From Daphnia pulex (lineage: Eukaryota; Arthropoda; Branchiopoda; Diplostraca; Daphniidae): 64,000 bases of DNA. Positions 8,754 through 20,869 of this stretch are shown here, piece by piece. Location of the stretch: positions 4,650,001-4,714,000 of the forward strand of contig NC_060024.1 of NCBI RefSeq assembly GCF_021134715.1, written 5' to 3'. The translations under genes and the position numbers were made by a program. The notes beneath the pieces were generated by a model that was not told the DNA's origin, ran no database searches, and saw only the letters and a program-made list of their open reading frames with translations. Every line of letters starts with the position of its first letter. Within the stretch, counting starts at the first letter, position 1.

Positions 8754-9672
8754 TGTAAGGATCCATCGACCGCGAACGCCGTGAAATCGAAAATAAATGT
8801 TACTACAGTTAAATTTAAGTATAATTCTAAATGAATAAAAAAATGCATCCGTTTGACCTCCTTTCACATCTGGCAAGGCCAGATGACTGCTTGTTGACTC
8901 CGACCCCATGGGATCGGAGTATTCACACCTTGCTTCGCTCAAACCCTAATTGTTCACACCCTCTTTTTTATGACTTGCCCTCCGTTGAACTTTCTTATCG
9001 CTAACCTTGCCTATTGTATACCAACATTTTGACCTTCTATGAACTTTGATAAGAACTTGTGTAGCACGTAGAATATTAATTCCCTCGGCGGTGATTAAAA
9101 ACATCCGACCTTGCAACTTGAAATAAATAGCTGGTCGTTTTGGCCGATGGGCCAGTCCATTTTTGATACGCGCACTGTGCGGGTGGTTGTAACGCTCCTC
9201 TCTGTATTAGTAATTGTCCTTTTTAGTAAATAAACTTTTAGCTTCCCTCAAACCCAACTCGTTCCGTGTCGTGTTCTTTCCGTGTCAGTTACAATAGTGC
9301 CAGCTTCCCCATCATCACCCAGTCCCGGTCTCCGCGCCGCCTTGATCCTTGAGCCACGGCCGCCGTCTACCCAGCCAACCGCGCTTCGTCCAGTCACGCC
9401 GGCCGTCTACCCCGCCGACCGCCGCCTCACCCTCATCTAGCTCCATCTACTGTCGCTGCCCACTAGCTCACCACCTCCACCACCTCGCCTTCACGCCATT
9501 ACCCCCCTCTGAAACATGGTTCAGCAGTAAGTCTCGAAAAATCCTTGTATCTCTCATAACAGCTGACACTAGATGAGACCTTCACACCCAGACCTTGTAC
9601 CTGTCGGCCGAAAGTATTGACCACACATCAATCCTTTCGGGCAACAGACAGGGAGACGGGAGGAGTTCTACA
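8754..9672 (+). repeat. 3' LTR (about 919 bp)
   Basis: The end at 9672 is exact from alignment with 1-686. The start at 8754 is inferred from the short inverted terminus TGTA...TACA and the purine tract next to it; the matching stretch of the 5' LTR lies outside the window. Sequence after 9672 matches the middle of a repeated host exon, confirming the boundary. Confidence 0.85.
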
Positions 9673-10459
9673 ATATTCCTGCAGCAGATGTTCATGACTG
9701 CACTGATTCATCAACTGGTAATAATCATTTCTTAAACAATGCCGATACAGTTGTCTATTGATTAACCTAACTTTTCAATTACCAGTTGTCTATCGTGCTG
9801 CTTCTACAAATGTGTCAGCAAAAGTGGTGTTGAATACTGAAGCAGACATCCAAAAAGAATACAGTTCTATTGCATCAAATAGCACTACTGGTAAAAATAT
9901 TCATTTATAATCGTAAAGATTATTGTGTCTTCATTAAAAACATGAATTGATTTAAAGGAAATGCTGTCAGTCAGATTGCTCCAATGCCTGAATTCATGTT
10001 GGATATTCCTGCAGCAGATGTTCATGACTGCACTGATTTATCAACTGGTAATAATCATTTCTTAAACAATGCCGATACAGTTGTCTGTTGATTAACCTAA
10101 CTATTCTATTACCAGTTGTCTACCGTGCTGCTTCTACAGATCTGTCAGCAAAAGTGGTGTTGAATACTGAAGCAGACATCTCAAAAGAAGACAGTTCTAT
10201 TGCACCAATCAGCACTACTGGTAAAAATATTCATTTATTAAACATAAAGATTATCGTGTCTTCATTAAAAACATGAATTTATTAAAAGGAAATACTGTCG
10301 GTCATGGTACTCTAATTTCTGATGTCTTGTTGGATATTCCTGCAGCAGTGGGTGTTCAAGACTGCACTAATTCATCAAAGACAACTGGTAATATAATCAT
10401 TTCTTAAACAATACAGCTAAATTATTGTGTTTTGAGAAACCTAAATTTTCTGTTACCAG
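9673..10459 (+). repeat. Tandemly duplicated two-exon cassette (three copies, the third diverged)
   Basis: Exon A (about 90-99 bp, containing ATTCCTGCAGCAG) and exon B (105 bp, starting TTGTCTA) plus both introns recur: A1/B1 at 9673-9890, A2/B2 at 9958-10220, A3/B3 from 10289. Intron sequences are conserved between copies too, so the duplication is recent. B3 diverges after its first 50 bp and runs into a longer exon. Confidence 0.88.
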
Positions 10460-11847
10460 TTGTCTATCATGCTGCTTCTAAAGTTCCGTCAACAGTGGTG
10501 TTATGTGATTTGTCGCTATGTAGGCCTACTCTACCAAAGGAAGGAGATCAAGCTTGGGAAATCAACCCAAGCCTTGCTCAAATAATCAAAGAAGATAAAC
10601 TTTCTCTTGATTGTTTAAAGAATTTCATTATCGTGTTTACAAAGCATCTGCTAAGACTATATCTGGAGTCTAGAACAAGGGATCTGTATGACAAATATGC
10701 CAGCATGATTGTGTCCAAATATAAATGTTTGGAGGACAAGCAAATCCCCGGTCTTGAAAAAAAAGGATTCCGTAAATTTTTAAGTTATCATTACATACCA
10801 TGTGTGAATGTACACATTATTTAAGATGATCATGATTCAATTAAAACAATTTTTTTAAATTTGGGAAACTGTTAGGACGGAATTCCTAACATGTCTTCGC
10901 AATCTCGCAAGTCAAATGAAGTTAAAAGAAAAGCGTGCTTCTTCTGCTAGAATCCATTCTAATTCAACAGCGGGAGGAGCTAATAGCACTTCAACAGAAG
11001 ATCCACATTCAGCTGCGCATTCCACAACTGCGCAAGACACTCAAACAAAAGAGTTCAAATCGAGGCGCGGTGTGGTTAACGACAACAGAAAACTATCCAC
11101 AACGGATATATTGTCAGCTGTCCCGTACTACAAAGTTTTTGAAAACGTAAGAATGCTCGGTGGTTGTGCATGCATCGGAGCAGTTTAATTGCATTAAATT
11201 TTTTATTGTTTTCATTATTTTAGGTTTATGCTGATTTTCTTGTAATGGAGTCCATTTCCAAGTGAGGATATCTTCAAAACAAATTTCGACTTGTTGGTGG
11301 GTCAATTTAGGCGTTACCTTCACCATAAAAATGCCGAAATGCAGTACGAAGAAGGGCCAAGAGGAACATTACAAATTCTTTTTGCAATCAATAGATTGTG
11401 TTCTGCCAAACAAGGAGCTAAAAACTCCACACCCGTCTTCCAATACGGAAAGGTAATATTACACAATGGAGTAATTTTCATTGAAACTAATTATTAATTT
11501 CTTTATTGCAGCGTGGAGAACCACCAACCGTTGATTACACAGGTGTTAACACAAGTGTCACGGTGTATTTCGATGCTGCTGACGTAAATTCAATACTCAT
11601 TGTATGTGGAAATTTCATCAATTACAAGAACATCAAAACGCAAACCATGTGGCAGACGGTGTTGTATCTGCTGAGCGTCTACTATGCGTTCGACAGGAAC
11701 TATCCGGCGCTCTACGGGATTCTACTTGTTATCGAAAGGTATTGCCTCTGCGCAATCGGCGGAGCAAAAGGAGGCCAAAAAAGCGACAAACTGACCTGGA
11801 AGAACTTCATCAGGGATTTCCACCTCTTCTTGCCAAATGAAAAATAG
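9673..11847 (+). CDS. Multi-exon gene with tandem exon cassettes, 5' part displaced by the LTR element
   Basis: Exons with GT-AG borders: 9673-9717 (truncated by the LTR), 9786-9890, 9958-10047, 10116-10220, 10289-10387, one from 10460 to about 10770, one from about 10876 to 11146, one ending 11452 and the last 11512-11847. The first five junctions all have phase 1 and introns of 67-72 bp. The joins after 10770 and around 11224-11250 could not be made in frame, so breaks or errors are possible. The product has Ser/Thr-rich repeats, then a helical stretch (EINPSLAQIIKEDKLSLDCL), then a C-terminal domain with YYAFDRNYPALYGI. That domain resembles the last exon of the SAM-domain gene at 34411-36347 (FFAFNTEYPKPVL). 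Poly(A) signal AATAAA at 11859-11864. No function is assigned; origin from a CACTA-type second gene is possible. Confidence 0.5.
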
Positions 11848-11864
11848 TTTTTTTTAATAATAAA

Positions 11865-12440
11865 TCGCCATTTATAATCGAGATGAAAATGTTCATTTTG
11901 TGGCGATTGTTTTAAATACAACTTTTTACTTAACTTGTTTTCATTTATTTATATTTACATCAATTTTGTAAATAAAAAAGATAAGTAGGTAATCAGAATA
12001 AGTAAATTTAAAAAATAAGTAGGTTATCAGAATAAGTAAATAAATAACTAGTAGCCTTTTAAAATAATTAGGGAAATATTGTGAAAAATTTAAGTAGTTT
12101 TAGGCTACTGAAAAATTAAGCAGTTTCGGGCTACTGAAAAATTAAGTAGTTTTGAAAAATTTATAGGTAGGAAAAAATTTAGAAGTATGGAACTAAATAA
12201 TTAGTCTTTGTTCCACGATTAAGTAGGAAAAATCGGTAAAAATAAGTAGTTTTCCGCTACTGTGTGCCCACCTGCTCAAGAGATCACCAGGATTATTAGG
12301 AAATTAAAGATCTAGAGAATGACTGGAGTATTATTCGTACCCAAATGAAAGACGGCAGATTACTGGGTAGAAATTGTAGACCTTTCATCGTTAAAGGAAC
12401 TCATAATAATCCACGCTCTCCATTCTATGGGCGATATAAA
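11865..12440. other. AT-rich spacer with short degenerate repeats
   Basis: No gene is seen. Words such as AAGTAG, AATAAGTAGGT and GGCTACTGAAAAATTAAG recur several times between 11985 and 12260 in irregular spacing. Confidence 0.6.
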
Positions 12441-12451
12441 ACTGATTTCCT

Positions 12452-13450
12452 TCAGCTACATTTTGACTTATTATTGAGTGTTAAATTCGATAGAATAGGA
12501 TGATCAAATATAAAAAATATGTGGAAACAGTTTCTTGCCGATGTTTGTTTAATTTTATTGCGCAACAAAAGGAGATCCACATCAGATGATGTTTGTAGTA
12601 TTTGGATTTTTCTGCAACAACTCTGACATTGATAAACTACTTGGAATCGATCCACATATTTGGCGGGCATCGCATCGGAACGCCAGCCTCTAAGACGTTT
12701 GAGTTGTTTTTCAGTTGCTCCATGGGCTACTGACGTTGTCGCTCCACCTCTTTTTCCGGAATGTTCACCATAAAGTTTCCCTTCAAAATATAAGGAGTCC
12801 ATTAGTTTCTTCATGTTAGTCAGGGCTCCACTGTAAGCTACCGTTTCGTCTGGATCAAGCATTTTTGGCAGAACATAATGGGACAAGATAGCCTATATAG
12901 GATGTTCCTAAGTATTTAAAGTAGTCAAATGTGAGTTGGACTGGACAACGCCTGGCAATTGGATTCGATGCAACTACTCGTCCGGCTCCTTCGGTGTACT
13001 GGTCGTTTTTCCACCCTTGAATAGAATCTTCAAATGGGATGACAGATCCGTAACGTATTTTACGTCACTTCTACGTAAATTGAAAATATCGCTAAACCTT
13101 CCAGTGGTATTCCACTGAAATTCTCAAAACTGTCCGCCACAAAACATCTAACGCACGCAATCCATCTCTTTCGTGCTTAGTTTGGTAAAGGTGGGTATAA
13201 CACTTAGAACTAAAAAAGAATTTCTTCAGTAATTGGTAACTTGGCAGTACGTATTTGAGGATGCTCATTACGGAATCCATGAAGCAATGTGGATATCGTT
13301 TCGTGAGCCGTAGTAGATGGTAGCATACGAATACGGTACTCATTGGCGACCACGGCACTCAACATTACGACTTTCGAATTTGATTTGTCTCGCATCATCA
13401 CAAAGGAGAGACAAGTGGCCAGATCATAGACATCATACACGCGTTCGTAC
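12452..13450 (-). pseudogene. Decayed tyrosine recombinase (Crypton/DIRS/Ngaro-like)
   Basis: The 12452-12886 frame contains GEHSGKRGGATT, which fits the HxxR box, then GATEKQLKRLRGWRSD and KYVDRF with a tyrosine in the nucleophile region. Upstream (13092-13440), frames in two registers carry a segment resembling the core-binding domain (LHGFRNEHPQIRTAKLPIT) and a following helix (ERDGLRALDVLWRTVL). The reading register changes at least once and stops intervene, so it is broken. Which YR-element family it came from is not clear; no reverse transcriptase is nearby. Confidence 0.6.
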
Positions 13451-14059
13451 TATAAGTTCAAGAACATAGATTTTATGACCATTTTATTTCATGAGTCGTT
13501 AAGTGGTTCATACCTGCTGTTTTGTCGAGTTTCTCACAGATTTCGAAAGATAATATCGAGCGGCATTGAGCCCCATCGACAACTCAGAGTTTTGTCCTCT
13601 CTTGTGACTCTGTCACTGAAATTGTACTCTCCATGTTTTACACTTTAAAATCCAATAGTAGAATTTCAAGTTAAAGCAGACGACGGCAATCTCATAGCAA
13701 TGTTGACTTATGTTTTTTTTATTCAACATATGGACGATGAAATATTGAAAGCCAAAATTTTTTTCCCTTTTTGCTTGCCACCTTATTTCAGGGTGCCACA
13801 GGACTCCAGATGTTAATCACCTGATACCTGAAATGTAGTGTTGCGGTGTTACCCACTCGCCTGCTTGGAAACTAATTATATGATAAGGTAATATTTAGTG
13901 TACATAAATGAACGTAAGAGAAATGTGTACTTTCACAAGTAAAACAATAACAAAAGTGATTGTATGTTAGTGTGTGGCCTGTGGATCGTTCTCCTGCGCT
14001 CTCTAATGAAGAAAAAGTTCAAAGGGACCTCAAAAATGCGCCAACGTACGTGATTATCA

Positions 14060-14383
14060 CTTTAATGGACTTATTTTCCTTTGGTGGAACTGGGGCCTAA
14101 CAGAGATTACATCATCAAGGCGGCTTCAGGCCATTTACTTCGCCAGAAAAGATGTTTTCTTCGCAAGCACGTGGCAGTTTCCCCAGCAACAAATCCGTTG
14201 GCTGTTCAAATCGCTCAGACACAGCTTATTCCATCAGTGGTTTCCCTTCAGCCTAATCCACTAGTGGAATTGGACATAGAACAAGACCCACAGCAAGGAC
14301 GTCGGCGCCATCCCAGAGTGTATAACCAGGCAATTCGACACTCCAGCAAACCACGCAACGTTTTGAAGCGTCGCCTGGCTTAG
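14060..14383 (+). pseudogene. Gypsy-type integrase C-terminal tail relic
   Basis: The frame carries VELGPNRDYIIKAASG then a basic RQKRCFLRKHV stretch and an Arg-rich end. This resembles the tail of Ty3/Gypsy polyproteins of the Mag type, where a V.G..RDY.V...SGR..RRN.RFL pattern is usual. No core domain is seen upstream, so it is a fragment. Confidence 0.55.
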
Positions 14384-14399
14384 TGCTGGGCCACATCCA

Positions 14400-17090
14400 C
14401 AATTTCGTTTTATATTTTACTTTCCCTTCATACACTATGCCCCCATTGAATCACATGGTATTCCGCTAGCTCTTTTTGTGTATTATGTCACACTAAATCA
14501 GTGATATCCTCATGTTCTCTTTAGTCAAATTCCCTTTTCCGCTACATACTGTATGTCTCGTCAAAAAAAGAACACGGAAAAAAGGGCATATATTGGCTCG
14601 CGGCTAGGCGAGAAAGCAGATGACAAGAGAAGTAGAGGGGAATCAGTCTTGACTGGCTTGCCACCACCTCACGTTGTGCTCTCGTCCTATCTCACTGGCT
14701 AAAGGTAATACACAGAATAATTCTACTTCATAGCTTCAGTCTAAACACTTACAGGCTTCATAGCAGTGAAGTCAGCAGTTACAACGTGGATTATCATGTC
14801 GGTTGCTCATGGATTAGAACAGAACTCAGCTATTGGACCGAGAGCATATCCTTCGCTATTGAAATGCTGTCACGTTTTCTGTTGGATCCAGAAACAATTT
14901 TTCACTCTCATCGTGAGGAACACGGACAGGAACTCATCGGTTAGCTTTGAAACCCAAAGATTACTCCGAACGTATATAGCAACAGCATTAAAATAATATT
15001 TATCTTTAGAATATTTCATTTCTAGGAATTCTTATATCTGGTTACACTTTTTTACATTCCGAATATGGAAGAATAACGTTCTGTTAACCTAATCTATGAC
15101 TCAAAGTTTTTCCACTTGGTTGGTCCTACTAAAATGAATTTCAAAGATGACGAGAGGGAATTAGTTAGCATTATATGTAGTTGTTGTTGTTCCAGCACAA
15201 CGCACATACTGATGATTGACTGCATTCTGGTCTTTTCATTTTTGATTGTTAGAGTCAGCAGTTGAAAAATACTAATTTAATATTTGTACCATAGATCTGT
15301 CGTTAAATTACATATTTCCCCTTCTTAAAAATGTGAAAATTTGTTTGTTAGTTAAGTTGTGCAATTGTTTTTTGCAAAATTGTTATCAATTTCAGAAGAG
15401 GAATTAGCAAACGAATCGAAGTGCCTGTTATATATTTATATTCTGCGGTACTGAGAATATATAAGTTAATATGCATGAGATATAATACAAATTAAATGCT
15501 TATAGGATAGGTTTGTTGAAGCAGTTTATCGCGAAAGGTTAGAGGCTGTTGAGATGTTGATGTAGGATAAGATACTTTGAAATCAATTAATACTTCATCT
15601 ATTTAAGATTTTTTGAAAGAAACAAACAACAAACTTCAAGAAAAATGTTTAAAAAATGAATGTGATTAAAGTAGAGGCCATAAAATGGTAACAAAATGAT
15701 GAATTTAAGAAATACATAGCCATAACTGTTGCAACTTGAGCAAAACAATGGCAAACTAAAAAATATTTCAAAGGGTGGAAAAACGCAGCAGAAACGTGGA
15801 TAGAAAATCGGCTAGTTACGACCCTCTTGTCGTAAACTTATGCTGTCTAATATATGTAATAAATATCTGTTTGGTGTCAAGTCTGATGATTAATTCGTCC
15901 TTGGTTATCTTACCCATCTCATTTAAAGTTCCCTTACTTCATTCATTAAATATTTTTGACTGCCGAAAAGTCTTTTTACTCTTTTCGTGAAACAAGTCTT
16001 GGAGAAGGAATTGAAATGGGGAAAGCATGCGATTTAACTTAGTTAGAGAAAAGTGAAATTCTCAGTTTGTGAGAGGGCTATTCTAGTTTACTTTAGAACT
16101 CCAAAACTGTATGCCGGAGTGTGTGTGCTTTAAAAAACCGTTATAGATAATTTTGATACAAGGAAAACTTGTCATCGGCCGTAATGGTAACTGTGTTAAT
16201 GTTTAGCGCAAAATATCAGTTAGCATTGCCGCGTTATTCACATTTATTGCCGAAAAGAAGTCGAAGAAAGGTCAATATAGGAGATCAATCTAGCGGTAAA
16301 AAATCTCATTTATTTAGGGGTAGCAGAATATTCATGGGACCTTGAACCTTCCATAAATTTCTGCTTGGCCACAACTTCAAATTGAATTCAATCGGATTTA
16401 ACTTTCCCTAATACATAGAAGAGGTGAAGGCTATGCGTCACATAGGCCTACAGCTATTAGCCAAGCTGACGGAGTAGATAGTCATAGCCTTCCGTGTTTC
16501 CAGTCATTTATCGCTCTGAGGGAAAAAATTGAAACTCGTAGGGGAAATCTAAGGGTACAAAAAAAAATTCCGCGCGAAACTCCTTAAGAACTATCTTGCG
16601 CGGGTTAAAACACCAAAATTTTAAGGGGTTGATTCAATACTTGAAGTGGGTCTCTATAAGGATCTGCAACTAGGCAATTAAACTGTTATTGTCGGTCGTA
16701 ACAACAACACTAACGCCACTTACAATTGCTTTATTGAAATTTAAAGAAGAATATTATCATTTATGTTGTTGATTACCAATAACATTCAAATAAGATTACC
16801 AGAGTACTCACAACTCTGCAATCAGCAACGAAATTTAGATTGGAATTCTTATTTCTTTTCCCAATTAAAATAAATAGCGTCAGTAACTCCAGTGACACGC
16901 AAGACATCCGTTCTGAAATTTAAAGGAAAATATGTTAAATAATAATTGACCAAAAATGATAGTAAAATACTAAACACCGAAGTCTCTCAAATCTGAGTAA
17001 AAATTCAGTGGTTTTGACATCCTTTGCTTATATTGAATGTTTATACACGATATAATAGGAAAGGTACACTCTCGGCTATCCCCAAGACCG
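14400..17090. other. AT-rich spacer, no gene seen
   Basis: Only short unsupported frames. No domain, repeat array or RNA gene is recognised. Confidence 0.6.
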
Positions 17091-17119
17091 GCGGGTGTTT
17101 AGTAAAGGGTCCCAAAATT

Positions 17120-17560
17120 CCTCGCCAGGTTCGCTAGGTTAGGAGGCCCCTGGCCTCTCGGGGGTATAGCAAAAATATGGGTTTTTCGTTCGTAATATAT
17201 AAATTACGAATCAATGGGTCCAGAAATTGGTTTCATTTAAGCTTTATTGAATTCCATATCCATAAAAACCTAATTCATCTAGATTAGACAATTTAATATA
17301 TGTTAAATTCATGATTGAAATTCGCATTTTTTTGAAAATTGCGCCAAAAAAATCAAATCAAATGTATTTTTTATAACTGATTTTTGTTAATTCTATTTTA
17401 AAATATTAAATATGAATTTTAAAATATTAAAAATGAATTTAAAAATTCATTAAAATAGAATAAACAAAAATCAATAATAAAAAATACATTTGATTGGATT
17501 TTTTTGGCGCAATTTTCCAAAAAATGCGAATTTCAATCACGAATTACCAATTTCGGCCGC
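17120..17560. repeat. Dispersed AT-rich inverted repeat (copy A)
   Basis: Two arms, about 17310-17420 and 17430-17550, are near-perfect reverse complements around words such as GCGCCAAAAAAATCAAATC. A related block occurs in the opposite orientation at about 61755-61905. The flanking motif TATAGCAAAAATATGGG (17165) also recurs there as its complement. It is probably a non-autonomous DNA element. Confidence 0.65.
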
Positions 17561-17977
17561 TTTTAACACCGCATCTTATGGCGCTACGCGTCTTTAGTTT
17601 TTATTTTTTTATTAGCACCCTTGTTGCTGTAATCACTTTTTTTTAGGGGGGGGGGGGGGTTTGAAACAAAACTGGGAACAAGAAAAAAAATACGCCACCC
17701 GTTTATGTACATTTCCCTACCCCCTGGAACTTGCGCCAACTGTACCAATTTCGCCGAGCGAAAGTTGGGGCAGTTGCCGTGCTTTTCTTATGGCACTGCG
17801 CAAAATAGGGCCCTGTTTTTTTTAATCTCAAAAACTAGCCGCTAGACTTAAGCCCGACGTTTAAGGGTATAAAAAAATAAAAAGACAACGACGACAAAAT
17901 TTCCCGTCTCTGAACAAGAAGTTGCTATGTCTACCACTAGAGAGACTCATCATTCGGGGGAAATTTTGCCGTCTTTG

Positions 17978-18180
17978 TTGGCAAAAAAAGTCCTTTTTTG
18001 ACTTTCCCATTTCTCAAAAATAGCATTCGTACAGGAACTCAACGCCGCGACGACGAGGCGCGAGTTGTCTTCGTAACCAAGACAACTCATGCTCCGTCAC
18101 CTCGTCGTCGAGCGTTGAGTTTCTGTACTAATGCTATTGTTGAGAAATTGGAAAGTGCAAAAAGGACTTTTTTTACCAAT
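17978..18180. repeat. Hairpin (fold-back) element, about 203 bp
   Basis: The left arm (17978-18070) and right arm (18085-18180) are reverse complements with few mismatches. Outer ends TTGGCAAAAAAAGTCC and GGACTTTTTTTACCAA pair, and so do the inner GAGTTGTCTT and AAGACAACTC. No clear target duplication. The 61-codon frame in it is a by-product. Confidence 0.8.
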
Positions 18181-18189
18181 CAATAATTA

Positions 18190-19350
18190 GAAAGCTATAC
18201 ATTGCTTTTAATTGGCCTTTTTACAATTAATAGGGTATAATCTTGTTTATTTTATGACGAAAGCCTCTAATTTTTAAATTTTTTAGTTAAACAGAAAAAC
18301 TTTATTTTGTCATGGCCGCTTTGCCATAAGGCACCATGTAAACCGCGACTGCCGCGCGGCTGAAAATGATTTGACCATCTGTCACTATTTATTTCATAAA
18401 TAACCTATTTTACACATAATTTTTATGAAAATTTGATATATTACAAAGTAAAAAACGTAGAACACGTGGAAATTTATTAAATAATTTATTTCTAATTAGA
18501 AGTACCGTATTTTTACGAAAATAAACAAATTTGAATTTCAACTGGGTTGTTTTACAGAAATATTTAATATTTTCGCGGAGGGTTTTGTATGTCACATCTT
18601 GAACACTAAAGCTTTTTAAAAACAATTTCATGTTACATTTTGTCCGAGGTTAAAAATTAATTACCCTCGACTAGAGCGCTGAGAAAATAGCAAATTTTCA
18701 TTCTCGCGCGTTCTCAAACTTTTGGTAAGTCTTGTGTGATTTTGTGATGTTAATTATTTTAGAAAATATCTATCTAAACTGGTAGGCTATTATTCTAAAA
18801 ATCGCATAGGGAAGTTATGAATTACATATCGGTAGGGTACGTAGGCCTACGGTACGTAGCCTAATATTATGCATGCATCTTATAATAGGCTACGTGAATA
18901 TCATCAGAAATCTTATTCGTGCTTATAGGTGCCTCTATACACTAGCAGTTTTTACAGACAAGTTCACAAGTTACGGTTATACAGACATACAAAGACATAC
19001 GGAAAGCTTATTCCCTTCAATCTAGCGATTTTTCGTAACCGTATGCCTGTATGTCTGTAAGAAAAAAGTTTGAAACGATTCAAACGTTTTCCGTAGTGAG
19101 AATTTCCGTAAGCTGAAAAATAAGGTTCAACCAATGAGAATAAAGCATATGTTTCAAATACTTTTTATTAGTACAACCACACCACATGACTGCAACCGAT
19201 ATTTTAGCTTATTGAGAAAAACATTCAATATAATAATTATTAATATTACCCTATAATAATGTGAAGATAACCATTATAAGTGTATGAGTTGTATATTATG
19301 CCGTAAGCCCGTAACAACAGGAATCATAAGCAGAATACATCATATATGTA
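18190..19350. other. AT-rich spacer, no gene seen
   Basis: It contains TAGGCCTA-type words and a loose inverted pair around 18975-19060 (ACAGACATAC and its complement). Nothing coding is supported. Confidence 0.55.
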
Positions 19351-19356
19351 TACAAT

Positions 19357-20857
19357 TTACTCTGATTGGATTAAACTTAGAAAAGACGATCCTTTGAAAC
19401 AAGGAACATCATCGTGCCACCACTTAGACAGATTTTCGTAGCTTTTCTTCTTCTCTGTCGGATCGTTAAGTTTTTCGCACAGGTCAAACCAACCAGCAGT
19501 AGGAGGTTTCCAATTCAGCTCATATTCTTTTTTCCATTGAAAGTATTTGCTGTAAAGTGCTTCATTGCTGCTCAGCAACAGCAGGTACTCGGAAAAATCC
19601 TTTGGCGATTTAAAGTCAGCAATGTTGATGTACGAATTAGAAGGAGCGTACTGTGTGTAATCGGCACCACCATAAACTATTGGAATGACGTTGTTGATAA
19701 GAGCACGGTAAAATTCTCCTGTGATGTAATCGGGACAGAGGGAATTCTCTGCAGCGATATAAAACTTGTACTGTTCCAGTAGTACACGTTCGTCGCAACG
19801 AGGATCGTTTCGAGATGAACAATCGACTGGTGTGTCACACTTTCCGTAAATATCAACAGGAATGTACTCGCCTAACTTTTTAACATATTCTTCTCGCTTG
19901 CTCTGCGTGAAACAATCTGAGTCAAACCATGCAATCAGCTTAGTTTTCTTCGCCAATTGAAGACATTTCTTCTGAGAAAAATCGTTTACGATGGCAGATA
20001 AATCGTTATTTCGCCTCCTCAAAGACCAAGTAAAGGGCATACCAAGATAAATATCTGAGTCTCGCCGATGGCTCATTCTCCAGTTCCAGAAATGGGGCGT
20101 CGAAAAACACGATTGCTGAAAACCATCAGAAAGTGAATCCTGACTGAAGAATATGAATCTTTGGTGCGGAAAGCGATGTTTAGGCAAATCGCTTTCTTCA
20201 TAATTGCCAGCATGAATAATGATTCCGTCGCTTTGATTAAATAAATGTCGGTCGTTGGTTGCAAAACAGTTGCTGGTTTTGCAACCTGCTTTGACGAACG
20301 GGGATTTACCAAAACCAAATGTCGTGTCCGTTTGGTTGTAAAACAAGTTCCAGAACAAAATAATTTTCGTATTGCTGCTTTTCACTGTGCCCGCTTGAAA
20401 TATCTGTTTTGGGAACATTATTGGACGAAAAGAAAATGTAGACTAAAATCAATATGCGGAAGACATAATTCCATAGTCGGCTATATTGCGATTTTTTAAA
20501 ATATCGTAAAATAAATACGTTTATAATATTCAAAGTATATAGTCCTAAATAGGCTAAAATTATAATTTTGTATTTTTTTTTATATAATATATTTTTTTCT
20601 ACGCATGTTAAATTACTATAAATGTTTTATTTTCATTCGAATAAATATAGGCTAATACTTATTGATCTTACCTCCTTTGCCATAAGATGAGGAGGATAAG
20701 GTCTGATAAGAGGAGGATCAAATAGATGAAGTTGTTTAGAACTCGATGCTGGGTCTTTAATATTATGGGAATAGGTATTAGGAACTAACATAATGTTCCC
20801 AAGGATGACAATATTAATCTTAATCATGAGGCCTAAATGTAATCGAAAGATTTCCAT
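19357..20857 (-). CDS. Alpha-1,3-fucosyltransferase (GT10), two exons
   Basis: Model: exon 1 20857-20672, intron 20671-20404 (GT-AG, in phase), exon 2 20403-19357, giving 410 residues. Exon 1 supplies a type II signal anchor (INIVILGNIMLV) and a short stem. Exon 2 carries the GT10 catalytic region: KIILFWN near its start, the acceptor-side stretch around HAGNYEESDLP, and the donor-binding block with KFYIAAENSLCPDYITGEF, NNVIPIVYGGADYTQYAP and the YFQWKKEYEL tail. Members move L-fucose from GDP-fucose to GlcNAc of N-glycans or glycolipids in the Golgi. Length fits the family. The alternative Met at 20418 would give a protein without an anchor, so the two-exon model is preferred. A related pseudogene lies at 28400-37810. 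Confidence 0.85.
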
Positions 20858-20869
20858 GTTGAAATGATT

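Larger units (their letters stand above)
1..9672 (+). mobile_element. Ty3/Gypsy-like LTR retrotransposon with env and an extra acidic ORF; left end outside the window
   Basis: Two direct repeats (1-686 and 8987-9672) match with a constant offset of 8986. By eye I see only two mismatches, at 370/9356 and 666/9652. Between them lie, in order, a primer-binding-site candidate, a gag-like frame, a pol with RNase H and integrase only, an envelope-like frame, an acidic ORF and a purine tract. RNase H before integrase in pol, followed by env, is the Gypsy/errantivirus layout. The near-identical LTRs mean recent insertion, yet protease and reverse transcriptase are absent, so this copy probably moved using enzymes supplied by intact relatives. 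The 3' end lies inside an exon of the gene that follows (9673-11847). The target-site duplication cannot be checked because the left flank is missing. Confidence 0.93.

Noticed and set aside
20306..20533. Transmembrane-looking frame as the N-terminus of the fucosyltransferase
   Set aside because: No AUG and out of frame with the catalytic domain; the exon at 20672-20857 joins in phase through a good donor and acceptor.
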